Positions 38,207 to 47,815 are shown, counted from the stretch's first letter. The stretch is DNA of 64,000 bases from Marinobacter sp. ELB17 (GCF_000169375.1 NZ_AAXY01000007.1:119343-183342), one strand, 5' to 3'. The notes: generated by a model from the sequence alone, not told the origin. Made by a program: numbers and translations.

Positions 38207-38413
38207 TCAAACCGGGTGGGCCAGCATACCCGCCAGAGCCATATAATCCGGAGAGCTGTGATCGCGGAGGATTTCGCGAGCGGTTTGTGCACAGCGGCCG
38301 CACTGCGTGCCCACGCCCAGTTCTTTACCCAACTGGCGCATGGACGTTACACCGTTGTCCGCTGCGGCACGGATATCACGATCGGTTACGCCGTGGCAAA
38401 GGCAGACATACAT
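38207..38413 (-). CDS. bfd: Bacterioferritin-associated ferredoxin
   Basis: A 68-residue 2Fe-2S protein that reduces bacterioferritin to release iron. The four cysteine ligands of the Bfd family are present in MYVCLCHGVTD and GVGTQCGRCAQTARE. It precedes bfr on the same strand. A Fur-box-like dyad about 23 bp upstream of the ATG fits the iron-starvation induction known for bfd in Pseudomonas. Confidence 0.95.
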   Translation of the reverse strand: MYVCLCHGVTDRDIRAAADNGVTSMRQLGKELGVGTQCGRCAQTAREILRDHSSPDYMALAGMLAHPV

Positions 38414-38435
38414 AGGGCTCTCACTTACGCGATTA

Positions 38436-38460
38436 AATGTTAGTGATAATTATTAACATT
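38436..38460. promoter_or_regulatory. Fur-box-like dyad upstream of bfd
   Basis: The 25-bp sequence begins AATGTTAGTGATAAT and ends ATTATTAACATT, an AT-rich near-palindrome resembling the 19-bp Fur consensus (GATAATGATAATCATTATC). It lies 23-47 bp before the bfd start codon, where it would overlap the promoter. No other Fur-like site was noticed in the window. Confidence 0.6.
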
Positions 38461-38489
38461 CCGATCTTAAAGTTCAAGCCCTTTGTAGA

Positions 38490-39794
38490 TTAATTTTCAG
38501 TCAATCTGCTCAGGTTTCGTGCTCCCGTCTCGGTAACCAGCACGTTGTCTTCCAGCCGCACACCCCCATAGCCCTTCAGTTCGCCCAGTATCGCGGTATT
38601 GATATGCTGCGCCAATGGTCCTTTTAGCAAGGGTTCCAGCAGCGAAGGGATGAAATACAGACCTGGTTCGATGGTCACTACCATGCCGGCTTCCAACGTT
38701 CGTGTCAGGCGTAAAAACGGCGCTTCCGCTGGCGACGGTACGGGTTTTCCAGCCACATCGTGCACCTGTATGCCCAGAAAATGGCCGATGCCGTGGGGGA
38801 AAAACACCCGGGTGATACCCTGCTCTACCATGGTTTCATCGCTGATACCGCTTACCAGCCCACTGGCACTGAGCAGCGCAGCGACACCGGAGTGAGCCTT
38901 GCGGTGAATAGCCAGGTACTCAACACCCGGTGCAACCATCTTGCACAAGTGTTCGCGCAACAGGTCCATACCTTTTACCAGTGCTGCGAACCGGCCTTCG
39001 CCCGCGGCCGCGTAAGTACGGGTAATGTCCGAGCAGTAACCGCGGTAGCGCACACCCGCATCCATCAACAGGCTGCGGGACTGCGCCGGTGCCGTGGTGT
39101 CGTAATACTGGTAATGAAGAGTACCGGCGTGTTCGTTCAAGCCGATAATACTGTGATAAGGCGCCTCTGTTTCACGCTGCAAGGTAGCCTGCTGATACGC
39201 CAGGTTGATCTTAAATTCACTGGCGCCATCGGCGAACGCAGCGGCTGCAGCCTGGTGGCCTGCCAGAGCAATATTATTGGCACGGGTCAGGCACGCCACT
39301 TCATAGTCGGTTTTGTGCATGCGGGTTTCATCCAGAGCCACCGTCAACGCCACCGGATTATGGTCACCCGGCACGCCCGCAAGCAGGGTTGGATCGCCCA
39401 CAACGGCCAGCCCTTTACCCTGACCAGTCTCGGCCGGCAATGGCGGCAGAGCGCGTTTGGCAATGTAGCGAATGTCCATAGCCTGCTGCCAAGGCTCGCT
39501 TGGCAGCTGTAAAGTCGCGTGCCAGAAATCCACCGGCTGATACAGCCACAGTACCGGCGTTGTATCTGCCTGAATCAGCAGCCATGCGTGTTCGTAACCG
39601 GTCAGGCCGGTCCAGTGCAGGAACGGGCCAAAGCCCTGGAAAGGCGCGCCCTGGTCGTCGCCGTAGCGCACGGGTGTTGCGCCAGCGCTGATCAACAGGG
39701 CGCTGTAGCCGTGGTCCGCCAGCGCTCGCTGGTAGCGCTTCTGCAACTCGGCAATGTGGTCAGGTTGCAAGGCCAGAATTTGGTTATCGGTCAT
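38490..39794 (-). CDS. M24-family metallopeptidase (Xaa-Pro dipeptidase/aminopeptidase type)
   Basis: A 434-residue pita-bread-fold peptidase that cleaves Xaa-Pro bonds in small peptides. The five metal ligands are found in LMDAGVRYRGYCSDITRT (two Asp), FPHGIGHFLGIQVHD (His), VVTIEPGLYF (Glu) and VRLEDNVLVTE (Glu). The N-terminal creatinase-like domain covers about 1-170. It overlaps the upstream LysR gene by 11 bp, and both follow the peptide-importer genes, so it may process imported Xaa-Pro peptides. PepQ versus PepP assignment is not possible from sequence alone; related organophosphate-acid anhydrolases of this fold exist in marine Alteromonas-type bacteria. Confidence 0.9.
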   Translation of the reverse strand: MTDNQILALQPDHIAELQKRYQRALADHGYSALLISAGATPVRYGDDQGAPFQGFGPFLHWTGLTGYEHAWLLIQADTTPVLWLYQPVDFWHATLQLPSEPWQQAMDIRYIAKRALPPLPAETGQGKGLAVVGDPTLLAGVPGDHNPVALTVALDETRMHKTDYEVACLTRANNIALAGHQAAAAAFADGASEFKINLAYQQATLQRETEAPYHSIIGLNEHAGTLHYQYYDTTAPAQSRSLLMDAGVRYRGYCSDITRTYAAAGEGRFAALVKGMDLLREHLCKMVAPGVEYLAIHRKAHSGVAALLSASGLVSGISDETMVEQGITRVFFPHGIGHFLGIQVHDVAGKPVPSPAEAPFLRLTRTLEAGMVVTIEPGLYFIPSLLEPLLKGPLAQHINTAILGELKGYGGVRLEDNVLVTETGARNLSRLTEN

Positions 39795-40701
39795 ATTGAG
39801 TTTCCAATGTGTTCCAGAGTGTATTGAATTCCTGGGTACGGGGTTGGCTCAGGCGCAGCAATCGAATTTCCAGTTTTACATCCCAGCGCTCATCGCCGGC
39901 GCGCACCAGGCTGCCAGATTCTTCGCTTTTTTGTGCCATGCGCTGGGGCAACCAGCCCATGCCAAAGCCCTGCTTTACCAAGGCTTTCACGCTGGCCGAC
40001 TGGGCGTTTTCATTCAGCGGTAACAGATTGGCGGTGGTCTTCTGCCGCGCCAGATGGGTGGTAATAGCGGGCTGTAAAAACCCCCGGGGATGGTAAGCAA
40101 TCAGCGGTACCGGCTGGGCAGCGCTGCCCGGCAGAACAAAACGCGGGGCGCCCTGTTCGTCGCCAATGCTCACCGGTATCAGTGCCTCCTTTGACAGGGT
40201 CAGGGAACGGTAGGCGCTGCTTTTCAATCGTTCACGCCAGGGCAGGTCGTCATGCCAGTAGCACAGCACCAGATCGCAGTCGCCGTTGTCGAGCGCATCC
40301 AGAAATTGCTCGCCTATCCAGTTGGTGGCCTTCAGGTTCAGTTGCAGTCTCTCGGCTACCCCGGCTTGGTGCGCCCAGGTCTGGTAAAAGTGGGAGAACA
40401 GACCCTGGGTAGAACCTACACTGATGCGAGAACCGGCTTCGGATTCAAGGTGTTTTACCCGCTCGTGGGTGTCACGAACATCGCGGGTGACCCGCGCGCA
40501 CAACTCGGCAAAAACCTCACCCGCAGGGGTCAGCGACAGTGGCAACGTCTGGCGGTTAACCAAGGTTGAACCCATGGCGTCTTCCAGCAGGCGAATACGC
40601 CGGCTGAAGGTAGGCTGGCTGACGTGTTGAAGCTCAGCCGCACGGGAAAAATGGCGGGTGCGGGCCAGCGCCATAAAATCTTCCATCCAGCGTACTTCCA
40701 T
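39784..40701 (-). CDS. LysR-type transcriptional regulator
   Basis: A 305-residue regulator with an N-terminal winged helix (MEDFMALARTRHFSRAAELQHVSQPTFSRRIRLLE) and a periplasmic-binding-protein-like sensor domain from about residue 90. The SQPTFSRRIRLLE helix and spacing resemble the YjiE/HypT branch of the family. It lies 74 bp after dppF on the same strand and overlaps the start of the M24 peptidase gene by 11 bp. This placement suggests that it controls the peptide operon, its own gene, or the peptidase; the ligand is unknown. Confidence 0.88.
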   Translation of the reverse strand: MEVRWMEDFMALARTRHFSRAAELQHVSQPTFSRRIRLLEDAMGSTLVNRQTLPLSLTPAGEVFAELCARVTRDVRDTHERVKHLESEAGSRISVGSTQGLFSHFYQTWAHQAGVAERLQLNLKATNWIGEQFLDALDNGDCDLVLCYWHDDLPWRERLKSSAYRSLTLSKEALIPVSIGDEQGAPRFVLPGSAAQPVPLIAYHPRGFLQPAITTHLARQKTTANLLPLNENAQSASVKALVKQGFGMGWLPQRMAQKSEESGSLVRAGDERWDVKLEIRLLRLSQPRTQEFNTLWNTLETQYDR

Positions 40702-40774
40702 TACCCCCCCACGGCTTCGCGGACCCTTGGCTTTACATCAAAGACGCCATGATAACGCATCGGCTACTGGGTTT

Positions 40775-41788
40775 TCACAAACGGCCTTCTTCGACCCCGT
40801 GGCAGGCCACTTGGCCACCGTCATCTGTGGCAAACAATTCCGGGATTTCCTGGCGGCAGCGATCATTAGCGTAGGGACAACGGCCATGGAATACGCAGCC
40901 CGACGGCAAATTGACCGGCGTAGGCACTTCGCCCTGCAGGCGAATGTAATTGGGCCGGCCGTCTTCCAGCCGCGGTATTGCGGACAGCAATGCCTGGGTG
41001 TACGGGTGCCGCGGGGAGGCAAACAACGCTTTGGTGGGCGCCAACTCACACACCCGGCCCAGATACATCACCGCCACACGGGTGCCAAAGTGCTCCACCA
41101 CCGCCAAATCGTGGGTGATGAACAGATAGGTCAGATTGCGCGATTCCTGGGCGTCCATCATCAGATTCAGCACTTGCGCCTGAATAGACACATCCAGTGC
41201 CGAAATGGGTTCGTCCGCCACAATAAACTCCGGGTCTACCGCCAAGGCGCGAGCTATGGCAATACGCTGGCGCTGGCCGCCGGAGAACTCGTGGCCAAAG
41301 CGGCTGCCCCAATCCGGATCAATACCCACCGATTGCATTACCTCCTGTACTTTATTAAGCACGTCGGCTTTGCTCCACTCGGGGTGGTGGAAGTGAATGG
41401 GTTCTTCCAGAGTTTGCTGAATGGTCATCCGCGGGTTCAGCGAGGCGTAAGGGTTCTGGAAAATCATCTGCATTTTGCGGCGGTACGGCAGCAGCGCTTT
41501 GCCTTCCAGCGTGTCGATGCGCTTGCCTTCATAGTGCACTTCACCAGCGGTGGGCGACAGCAAGCCCATAATAGTGCGAGCAACCGTAGACTTGCCGCAG
41601 CCAGACTCGCCTACGACGCACAAGGCTTCGCCTTTGAACACCTGCAGATTCACGCCGTTGATGGCGTGTACCGCTTCCTGTTTACGCTGAAAGCGTCCGT
41701 TTTTGAAGCTGACCTGCTCCAGCAGGCTACCAGACAGATCAAATTTCTTTTCCAGACCGCGAATATCAACCAACGGCGAGGCGCTCAT
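40775..41788 (-). CDS. dppF: Peptide ABC transporter ATP-binding protein DppF-like
   Basis: Second ATPase subunit of an oligo/dipeptide importer. The 337-residue protein has Walker A GESGCGKSTVART, signature FSGGQRQRIAIARAL, Walker B EFIVADEPISALD and the C-terminal oligopeptide-transporter Fe-S/Cys region GCVFHGRCPYANDRC. The start ATG overlaps the end of dppD by four bases. Length agrees with DppF or OppF. It is the last of five transport genes (dppA-B-C-D-F order) transcribed leftward. Confidence 0.92.
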   Translation of the reverse strand: MSASPLVDIRGLEKKFDLSGSLLEQVSFKNGRFQRKQEAVHAINGVNLQVFKGEALCVVGESGCGKSTVARTIMGLLSPTAGEVHYEGKRIDTLEGKALLPYRRKMQMIFQNPYASLNPRMTIQQTLEEPIHFHHPEWSKADVLNKVQEVMQSVGIDPDWGSRFGHEFSGGQRQRIAIARALAVDPEFIVADEPISALDVSIQAQVLNLMMDAQESRNLTYLFITHDLAVVEHFGTRVAVMYLGRVCELAPTKALFASPRHPYTQALLSAIPRLEDGRPNYIRLQGEVPTPVNLPSGCVFHGRCPYANDRCRQEIPELFATDDGGQVACHGVEEGRL

Positions 41789-42783
41789 GGGGTCACCTCC
41801 CGGGCTTGCTGTTCTTGTGCAATCAAACGTTCCACCTCATAGCAGGCCACATCCACATTACCGGCCCGCACATACTCGGGCATGGTCCTGCGGCACTCAT
41901 CGGTCGCGAATGAGCAGCGCGGGTTGAACGGGCACCCGCTGGGGACATTCTTCAACGACGGCATGGCGCCGGGAATCTGGAACAGCCGCGCACCAGGCTC
42001 GCCCATTTGCGGCAGTGCGTTTATCAGCCCCTGGGTGTAAGGGTGCTGGGCATCGTTGATGATTTCCCGGGTAGGCCCCTGCTCGATGATACGACCGGAG
42101 TACATCACCAGCATGCGCTGGGACACCTGGGACACCACGCCCAAATCATGGGTAATCAGCATCAGCGCGACGTTTTCCTGTTCGCACAAATCCAGCAGCA
42201 GAGCCATAATTTCCGCTTGAATGGTCACATCCAGAGCGGTAGTGGGTTCGTCGGCAATAATAATTTCAGGGTCTAGCAGCAAGGCGATGGCAATAATCAC
42301 CCGCTGGCGCATACCGCCAGACAGTTCATGGGGATATTGGTCCAGGCGCTTCTCGGGGGACGGAATCTGCACCTTACGCAGTTTATCCACCGCAATGGCC
42401 CGCGCGTCTTTGGTGCTGATCCGGCGGTGAGCTTTGATGGCTTCCACCATCTGGGTGCCAATGGTCAGCACCGGGTTCAGGGTCATCATCGGGTCCTGAA
42501 AAATCATGGCGATGCGATTGCCGCGGATTTTCCGCAGTTCACGCTCGCTCATGGCCGCCAGGTCTTTGCCTTCAAACAGAATCTGCCCGCCGGCAATGTA
42601 GCCCGGCTGCGCTATCAGATTGAGAATGGAAAATGCCGCCACGGATTTACCCGCGCCGGATTCGCCCACCAGGCCCAGCCGTTCGCCTTTGTCCAGCGAA
42701 AAACTGATGCCCCGCAGGGCTGTCAAATCGCCACCGCGCACGGCAAAGCGAACATCCAGATTTTTTACTTCCAGCAATGCCAT
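41785..42783 (-). CDS. dppD: Peptide ABC transporter ATP-binding protein DppD-like
   Basis: First ATPase of the importer, 332 residues. Walker A is [13 protein letters not shown], signature [15 protein letters not shown], Walker [14 protein letters not shown], with a C-terminal Cys-containing OppD region ([15 protein letters not shown]). Downstream it overlaps dppF by four bases (ATGA); upstream it is four bases after dppC. Together with DppF it would drive transport across the inner membrane through DppB-DppC. Confidence 0.92.
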   Translation of the reverse strand: MALLEVKNLDVRFAVRGGDLTALRGISFSLDKGERLGLVGESGAGKSVAAFSILNLIAQPGYIAGGQILFEGKDLAAMSERELRKIRGNRIAMIFQDPMMTLNPVLTIGTQMVEAIKAHRRISTKDARAIAVDKLRKVQIPSPEKRLDQYPHELSGGMRQRVIIAIALLLDPEIIIADEPTTALDVTIQAEIMALLLDLCEQENVALMLITHDLGVVSQVSQRMLVMYSGRIIEQGPTREIINDAQHPYTQGLINALPQMGEPGARLFQIPGAMPSLKNVPSGCPFNPRCSFATDECRRTMPEYVRAGNVDVACYEVERLIAQEQQAREVTP

Positions 42784-42787
42784 CGAA

Positions 42788-43720
42788 TTATCCCTTGTAC
42801 AGCCGTGGGTTCATTACATCGCGCAGCCAGTCGCCCAGCAGGTTGATCACCAGCACCAGCACCACCAGCACCAGGCCGGGCAGCAGGGTGATCCACCAAG
42901 AACCGCTCTGAATGTAATCGAAGCCGGATTTGATCAGCGAACCCAGTGAAGGCTGGGTTTCAGGCATACCCAGGCCAAGAAAAGACAGCGCCGCTTCGGA
43001 AATAATGGCGTTGGCAATTTGCACCGTACCGATCACGAAAATCGGCGAAAGAGTGTTGGGCAGAATGTGACGGAACATAATACGGTTGGTGCGAAAACCC
43101 ATCACCTTGGCCGCGTCTACATATTCCTTTTTCTTCTCTGCCAGCACCGAGGCTCGCACGGTGCGGGCAATTTGCGGCCACTCGGCCACGCCGATGATAA
43201 AAATCAGCATATAAATGGCGATTTCACCAAACATCAGGCTGCCAAAGCTGGCCTTGAACACCGCGCCCACAATAATCGCCACCATCAAGGTAGAAAACGA
43301 CAGCTGCACGTCGGCGATGCGCATCAGAATAGCGTCTACCCGGCCACCCAGGTAGCCCGCCAGCAGGCCGAACATAATACCCAGAGCGGCTTGCAGAATG
43401 ACCGCACCAAAACCAATCATCAGCGACACCCGGGTGCCGTACAGAATGGTCGACAGCATATCCCGGCCCTGGGCGTCGGTGCCCAACGGGAAGGCCCCGT
43501 CGGCGCCGCTCATGCCAACCGGCGGCAACTCTGAGTTCATGATGTCGATCAGCGCCAGATCGTAAGGATCAGTCGGTGCTAACAACGGTGCGAAAATTGC
43601 CGACAGAACCATCGCCAACAATACGATGAAGCTGGCAATGGCTACTTTGTCACGTTTAAAGCTGTACCAGAGGAAAGAGTCGCGGACGCGAGCCCAACGG
43701 GAGACAGTCGCGGTCATCAT
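42788..43720 (-). CDS. dppC: Peptide ABC transporter permease DppC-like
   Basis: A 310-residue inner-membrane permease with about six membrane segments. The N-terminal OppC_N segment (KRDKVAIASFIVLLAMVLSAIFAPLL) and the EAA-loop region AAKVMGFRTNRIMFRHILPN fit binding-protein-dependent transporters. The motif TDAQGRDMLSTILYGTRVSL is typical of DppC/OppC. It overlaps the end of dppB by four bases and is followed four bases later by dppD. Confidence 0.92.
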   Translation of the reverse strand: MMTATVSRWARVRDSFLWYSFKRDKVAIASFIVLLAMVLSAIFAPLLAPTDPYDLALIDIMNSELPPVGMSGADGAFPLGTDAQGRDMLSTILYGTRVSLMIGFGAVILQAALGIMFGLLAGYLGGRVDAILMRIADVQLSFSTLMVAIIVGAVFKASFGSLMFGEIAIYMLIFIIGVAEWPQIARTVRASVLAEKKKEYVDAAKVMGFRTNRIMFRHILPNTLSPIFVIGTVQIANAIISEAALSFLGLGMPETQPSLGSLIKSGFDYIQSGSWWITLLPGLVLVVLVLVINLLGDWLRDVMNPRLYKG

Positions 43721-44766
43721 GCTTTTTTACCTGTCAGTTTTACAGTGGGGTTCACCAGGCCGTAGATCAGATCCACAATCGTGTTGGTAATCACAAAAAC
43801 CAGCCCCACCACCATCAGGTAGGCCACAATCAGCGGAATGTCGCTGCGGGTAATGGCTTCCAGAAACATCAGGCCCATGCCCGGCCACTGGAATACGGTT
43901 TCGGTAAGAATGGTGTAAGCGACCATGATGCCGAGTTGCACACCGCCGACCGTAATCACCGGCAGCATGGTGTTTTTCAAGGCGTGCAGAAAGTTAATGC
44001 GGCCGGAGGACAGGCCCTTGGCGCGGGCGTAACGAATATAGTCGCTTTGCAGCACTTCCATCATTTCCGCACGAATCAGCCGGATAAACAGCGGCAACAT
44101 GATAGACGCCAAAGACACACAGGGCAGCACCAGGTGCCAAAGGCCGTCCCAGGAAAAAAATCCTGAAGTCCAGGTACCGAACAAATGGGTAAGCTCGTCG
44201 CCGCGGCCGTAAGACGGCAAACCGCCATCGGTAGACAGTGCACCATTCAGCCAAGTACCCCAACCGGTCTCCGTTGGAAACAGTTCGATCGTGACCCCAA
44301 TCGAAAACAGCTGAATCAGCACAATGGCGGTCAAGAACACCGGAATTGAAATACCCACAGTGCTGATGCTCATAAAAAATTTTGACAAAAATGCTTGCGG
44401 TCGAATGGCTGCGTACACACCAATAGGCACCGAAAACACCAAAATAATCAGGCTGGCACCAATCACCAATTCCAGGGTGGCCGGAAGGTGTTCAGCAATA
44501 ACCTGTAACGTAGGCTTGCCATAGAAGTACGAAATGCCCAGATCTCCCTGCAAAGCATTACCGGCAAAGCGCGCATACTGCACGTAAATTGGGTCATTCA
44601 AACCCATGTCTTCACGTATGGCATCGCGCTCTTCCAGCGACACCGACATGCCCACCAGTTCCTGCAGCGGGTCACCCAGGCCGTCCTGAATGGCAAACGC
44701 GATCATGCTTATCACGAACATGACCAGAAATGCCTGAGAAATCCGTTGAACCAAAAACGCTAGCAT
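43717..44766 (-). CDS. dppB: Peptide ABC transporter permease DppB-like
   Basis: A 349-residue permease, first of the two membrane subunits. Membrane segments begin with AFLVQRISQAFLVMFVISMIAF, and the EAA-loop is YIRYARAKGLSSGRINFLHALKN. A Trp-rich insertion around residues 180-215 (GWGTWLNGALSTDGGLPSYG) is longer than in E. coli DppB. It lies 113 bp after dppA, so attenuation or processing between the binding protein and permease genes is possible, as is common in such operons. Confidence 0.92.
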   Translation of the reverse strand: MLAFLVQRISQAFLVMFVISMIAFAIQDGLGDPLQELVGMSVSLEERDAIREDMGLNDPIYVQYARFAGNALQGDLGISYFYGKPTLQVIAEHLPATLELVIGASLIILVFSVPIGVYAAIRPQAFLSKFFMSISTVGISIPVFLTAIVLIQLFSIGVTIELFPTETGWGTWLNGALSTDGGLPSYGRGDELTHLFGTWTSGFFSWDGLWHLVLPCVSLASIMLPLFIRLIRAEMMEVLQSDYIRYARAKGLSSGRINFLHALKNTMLPVITVGGVQLGIMVAYTILTETVFQWPGMGLMFLEAITRSDIPLIVAYLMVVGLVFVITNTIVDLIYGLVNPTVKLTGKKA

Positions 44767-44879
44767 GAAAAATGTCCGGATTAGGCGTCAATAAAAAAGC
44801 CGGTTACAGGCGCCCTGGAGAGAGTGGGTGCCCGCAACCGACCGGGTTTTACGGGTTGATCAAGTGTGATTAGAGGCGA

Positions 44880-46442
44880 TTACTCGACCACTAGGTCTCC
44901 CAGGTACGGGAAGTTCATCACGTTCAATATGGGTTCAAGTTTTACGTTCTTCTTTGAAGCCCAAGCCAGATCCTGCCAGTGCAGGGGAATGAACGCAGCG
45001 TCGTCATACAGTTGCTTTTCTGCGTCTTGCAGCATGGCAGCGCGTTTTTCACGATCGGTTTCCACATTGGCTTTTGCTACCAGCGCGTCTACTTCCGGGT
45101 TGCAGTAATAACCCGCGTTGTACTGGCCAGCGCCGGTGTCGGCGTTCGGGCAGAAGGTCAGGAACTCGAAGAAGTTCGCAGAGTCTTCGGTATCGGCGTG
45201 CCAGCCAATCAGCATCATGTCACCTGAACGAGCATCAAATTCAGGCCAGTACTGAGCCTTGGGCAGGGTTTTCAGATCAACCGTGATGTTAATGCGCGCC
45301 AGCATGGCCGCAGCCGCCTGGGCAATCTTGTCGTCATTCACGTAGCGGTTGTTAGGCGACATCATGGTAATGGTAAAGCCATCTTCGTAGCCGGCTTCCT
45401 TCATCAGTTGTTGCGCTTTTTCCACATCATAACGAGGTTTCAAAGATTCGTTATGGCCAGAATAGCCGGCCGGTGACATCTGCGCCGCAGGGGTTGCAAA
45501 GCCTTTCATGATTTTTGCCGCAATGCCTTCCTGGTTAATGGCGTAAGCCACCGCCTGGCGCACTTTGGGGTTCTTGAAGGCCTCAACACGATCTTGGTTC
45601 AAGTGGAACAAGATGATGCGGGTGCCGCTCATGGTCACCAGATCCGTGTCTTTATCGCGTTTAATGCGGTCCAGATCGGTTGGCGGTACCGGAGCAATAA
45701 AATCCACACCGCCCGACAGCAACGCCGATACGCGGGTGTTGTTTTCCTTGATGGGGGTCAGCACGATTTTCTTCACGTTGCCGGGCGATGCTTCATCCCA
45801 GTAATCGGCGAAGCGCTCAAATTCCGTGCGCACGCCTTGCTGGCGCGATGTAACAATGTAGGGACCAGTACCGGACAAGTTGCCAGAGGCGAACGAACTA
45901 CCGTGCTTGGTAATGGCCGCCTTGCTTTGGCCGTCTTCAGTTTCACCCGAGTAGAACTCGCTGTCCATCGGAAAAATGTAAGTAGCGGTATTCAGCAACA
46001 GCGGGTAAGGCTCGGCGGTAACCAGTTCAAAGGTGTAGTCATCAATCACATTGATGCCGGTGAAAGGCGCGAAGATCGCTTTAAAATCAGAGCTTTGCTT
46101 CAAACGTTCGTAAGTAAACTTTACGTCTTTGGTGGTCAGTTCATTACCGGAATGAAACTTAACGCCTTCGCGCAGATTGAAACGCATGGTTTTGTCATCC
46201 ACACGTTCCCAGCTTTCTGCCAGACGAGCGTCAAAACCCAGGTCTTTGTTCCAGCGGATCAGCGGGTCAAAGGTCATGTGGGACAGCTGAAGCATGCCGC
46301 CAGACAACTGCTCGTGGATGTCCAGGGTGACGGGATCGGCGTCGTAGGCCATTTTCAGTTCTTTAGTCGCTTCAGCAGACAGCGCCAAGGGCGCTGCGGC
46401 CAAAGCCATAGAGCCAACAAATGCGGTTAGTAGCTTTCTCAT
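44880..46442 (-). CDS. dppA: Peptide-binding periplasmic protein DppA-like
   Basis: Substrate-binding protein of SBP family 5, 520 residues. The first 22 residues form a Sec signal (MRKLLTAFVGSMALAAAPLALSA). Family motifs include LAESWERVDDKTMRFNLREGVKFHSG and the C-terminal lobe with QYWPEFDARSGDMMLIGWHAD. Two cysteines (TFCPNADTG and NAGYYCNPEVD) could form a disulfide. It opens the importer operon; its upstream region (46,443-46,620) should hold the operon promoter. Dipeptide specificity is inferred from the gene set, not from binding-site residues. Confidence 0.9.
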   Translation of the reverse strand: MRKLLTAFVGSMALAAAPLALSAEATKELKMAYDADPVTLDIHEQLSGGMLQLSHMTFDPLIRWNKDLGFDARLAESWERVDDKTMRFNLREGVKFHSGNELTTKDVKFTYERLKQSSDFKAIFAPFTGINVIDDYTFELVTAEPYPLLLNTATYIFPMDSEFYSGETEDGQSKAAITKHGSSFASGNLSGTGPYIVTSRQQGVRTEFERFADYWDEASPGNVKKIVLTPIKENNTRVSALLSGGVDFIAPVPPTDLDRIKRDKDTDLVTMSGTRIILFHLNQDRVEAFKNPKVRQAVAYAINQEGIAAKIMKGFATPAAQMSPAGYSGHNESLKPRYDVEKAQQLMKEAGYEDGFTITMMSPNNRYVNDDKIAQAAAAMLARINITVDLKTLPKAQYWPEFDARSGDMMLIGWHADTEDSANFFEFLTFCPNADTGAGQYNAGYYCNPEVDALVAKANVETDREKRAAMLQDAEKQLYDDAAFIPLHWQDLAWASKKNVKLEPILNVMNFPYLGDLVVE

Positions 46443-46620
46443 CGCGTTTTCCGTTGCTGTTTTAAGAATTGTACGGACGAATCGGCGCCCAAGGACGCCA
46501 GATACCTAGTAGTAACCTAGTCAACCCACAGCAAAACGGCAATTGAAATTGCGACATACCCCTATACGCAAGATGCATATAGGCGTTTGAATAGACACCC
46601 GGGCTAAAGTGAAGAACCTG

Positions 46621-47352
46621 TCAAAGGTTAAAAAGAACCGGCAGCAGCAGCGCGGTAAACAGCCCGGTCAGGCTCATGCCCAATGAAGAAAAAGCCCCTG
46701 CGGTACTGCTGATTTCAAACGCCCGCACGGTGCCAATGGCGTGGCCATTCAAGCCGAGGGCAAAACCGATCACCCGCTCATCCGTAATGTTCAGCAGGCG
46801 GGTGGCTACCTCAACACACAAAGTGGTAAACACGCCCGTAATCAACAGAGCCGCCATCAGCATCGGCACCGAACTGCCAATGATGTCACCAATACCCAAA
46901 GCGATGGCTGCCGTAACCGATTTTGGTGCCAGCGACGCCATAACCGTTGGCGACGCACCCAGCGCCCAGGCAATGACCAGCGTATACCCAACCGCCAACG
47001 AGGCGGCTATGGGCAAGGTGAGAACGATAGGCCAGAGCATGGCACGAATATGATGAATGTTTTGATACAGCGGCACGCCCAGCGCCACTGTAGCCGGGCC
47101 CAACAGTAGCATTAGCCAGTTCGCACCTTCACGATAACTGTCTGGATCTAAGCCTAGTAGCGCAATCATGCCGGCCAGAATGGTGGCTGCGGGCACAACC
47201 GGTGGCAGCCACACCGGGCGGCCAATAGCGATGTACACACTGTTCGCCGCAAAAAACGCCAATATAGTCATCGCGATGACAAGCATCGGCGTGTCTGCCA
47301 GCACGTGAGACAGCGTCAGTAAACGCTCCCAAACCGTCAACGGACTATTCAT
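46621..47352 (-). CDS. lrgB: LrgB-family membrane protein
   Basis: A 243-residue inner-membrane protein with about seven membrane segments and the LrgB signature SLAPKSVTAAIALGIGDIIG and GLNGHAIGTVRAFEIS. In Staphylococcus LrgAB opposes holin-like CidAB; in bacteria and plants related proteins carry small carboxylates such as pyruvate or glycolate. The ATG at 47,352 overlaps the end of lrgA by 8 bp, so the pair is coupled. The longer upstream frame overlaps lrgA further and is not preferred. Confidence 0.9.
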   Translation of the reverse strand: MNSPLTVWERLLTLSHVLADTPMLVIAMTILAFFAANSVYIAIGRPVWLPPVVPAATILAGMIALLGLDPDSYREGANWLMLLLGPATVALGVPLYQNIHHIRAMLWPIVLTLPIAASLAVGYTLVIAWALGASPTVMASLAPKSVTAAIALGIGDIIGSSVPMLMAALLITGVFTTLCVEVATRLLNITDERVIGFALGLNGHAIGTVRAFEISSTAGAFSSLGMSLTGLFTALLLPVLFNL

Positions 47353-47713
47353 GGTTGCTTGATCCAGAGGGCAGTTTGCGCGCCAGCACATTTAATAGAA
47401 CCAAGGTGGTGACCACACTCAAAAAGGTGCCCACCAGCAAAGACACACTCACCGCCAGCCACTGCCCGGTGAACTTGCCGGAGATGAAAAATATCTCTGT
47501 CAGGCCCGGCATAATCAGCAAAATAAGCACCGAAATCAGAGCCTGGCTGGCACCGGCCACAGCATTACCCACGCCGCCAGTTACCATCAAATACAGGGTA
47601 AGTAACATCAACCCCAGAATACCGCCGCTAATCGGCACCAGAAACACCAGCCGCAGTGATTCCCCTAGCAGGAAAAACAGCACCAGAATCAGAAAACCCC
47701 GTAATATCGACAT
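47345..47713 (-). CDS. lrgA: LrgA/CidA-family holin-like protein
   Basis: A 122-residue membrane protein with four segments. The pattern GESLRLVFLVPISGGILGLMLL and PGLTEIFFISGKFTGQW fits the LrgA/CidA family. The start at 47,713 (MSILRGFLIL) is chosen because the much longer frame upstream runs through the divergent yaeQ start without hydrophobic character. It is divergent from yaeQ with about 100 bp between starts and overlaps lrgB by 8 bp. Confidence 0.88.
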   Translation of the reverse strand: MSILRGFLILVLFFLLGESLRLVFLVPISGGILGLMLLTLYLMVTGGVGNAVAGASQALISVLILLIMPGLTEIFFISGKFTGQWLAVSVSLLVGTFLSVVTTLVLLNVLARKLPSGSSNHE

Positions 47714-47815
47714 AGGTGGCGCCCGGCTATCCCTAAAATGAATTACACTCGTCGCGCGCATTGTCCCCCACGCACCGAAAGGGCGCAAATAGCCCGCGAT
47801 TACCATAGGAACCCC

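Noticed and set aside
40658..41842. 394-codon open frame on the plus strand over dppF
   Set aside because: It is wholly antisense to an intact ABC transporter ATPase with all motifs, and its product has no recognisable domain; the open frame follows from the GC-rich codon bias of the real gene.
45594..46430. 278-codon open frame antisense to dppA
   Set aside because: Overlaps a complete peptide-binding protein gene with a signal peptide, has no ribosome site and no family resemblance.
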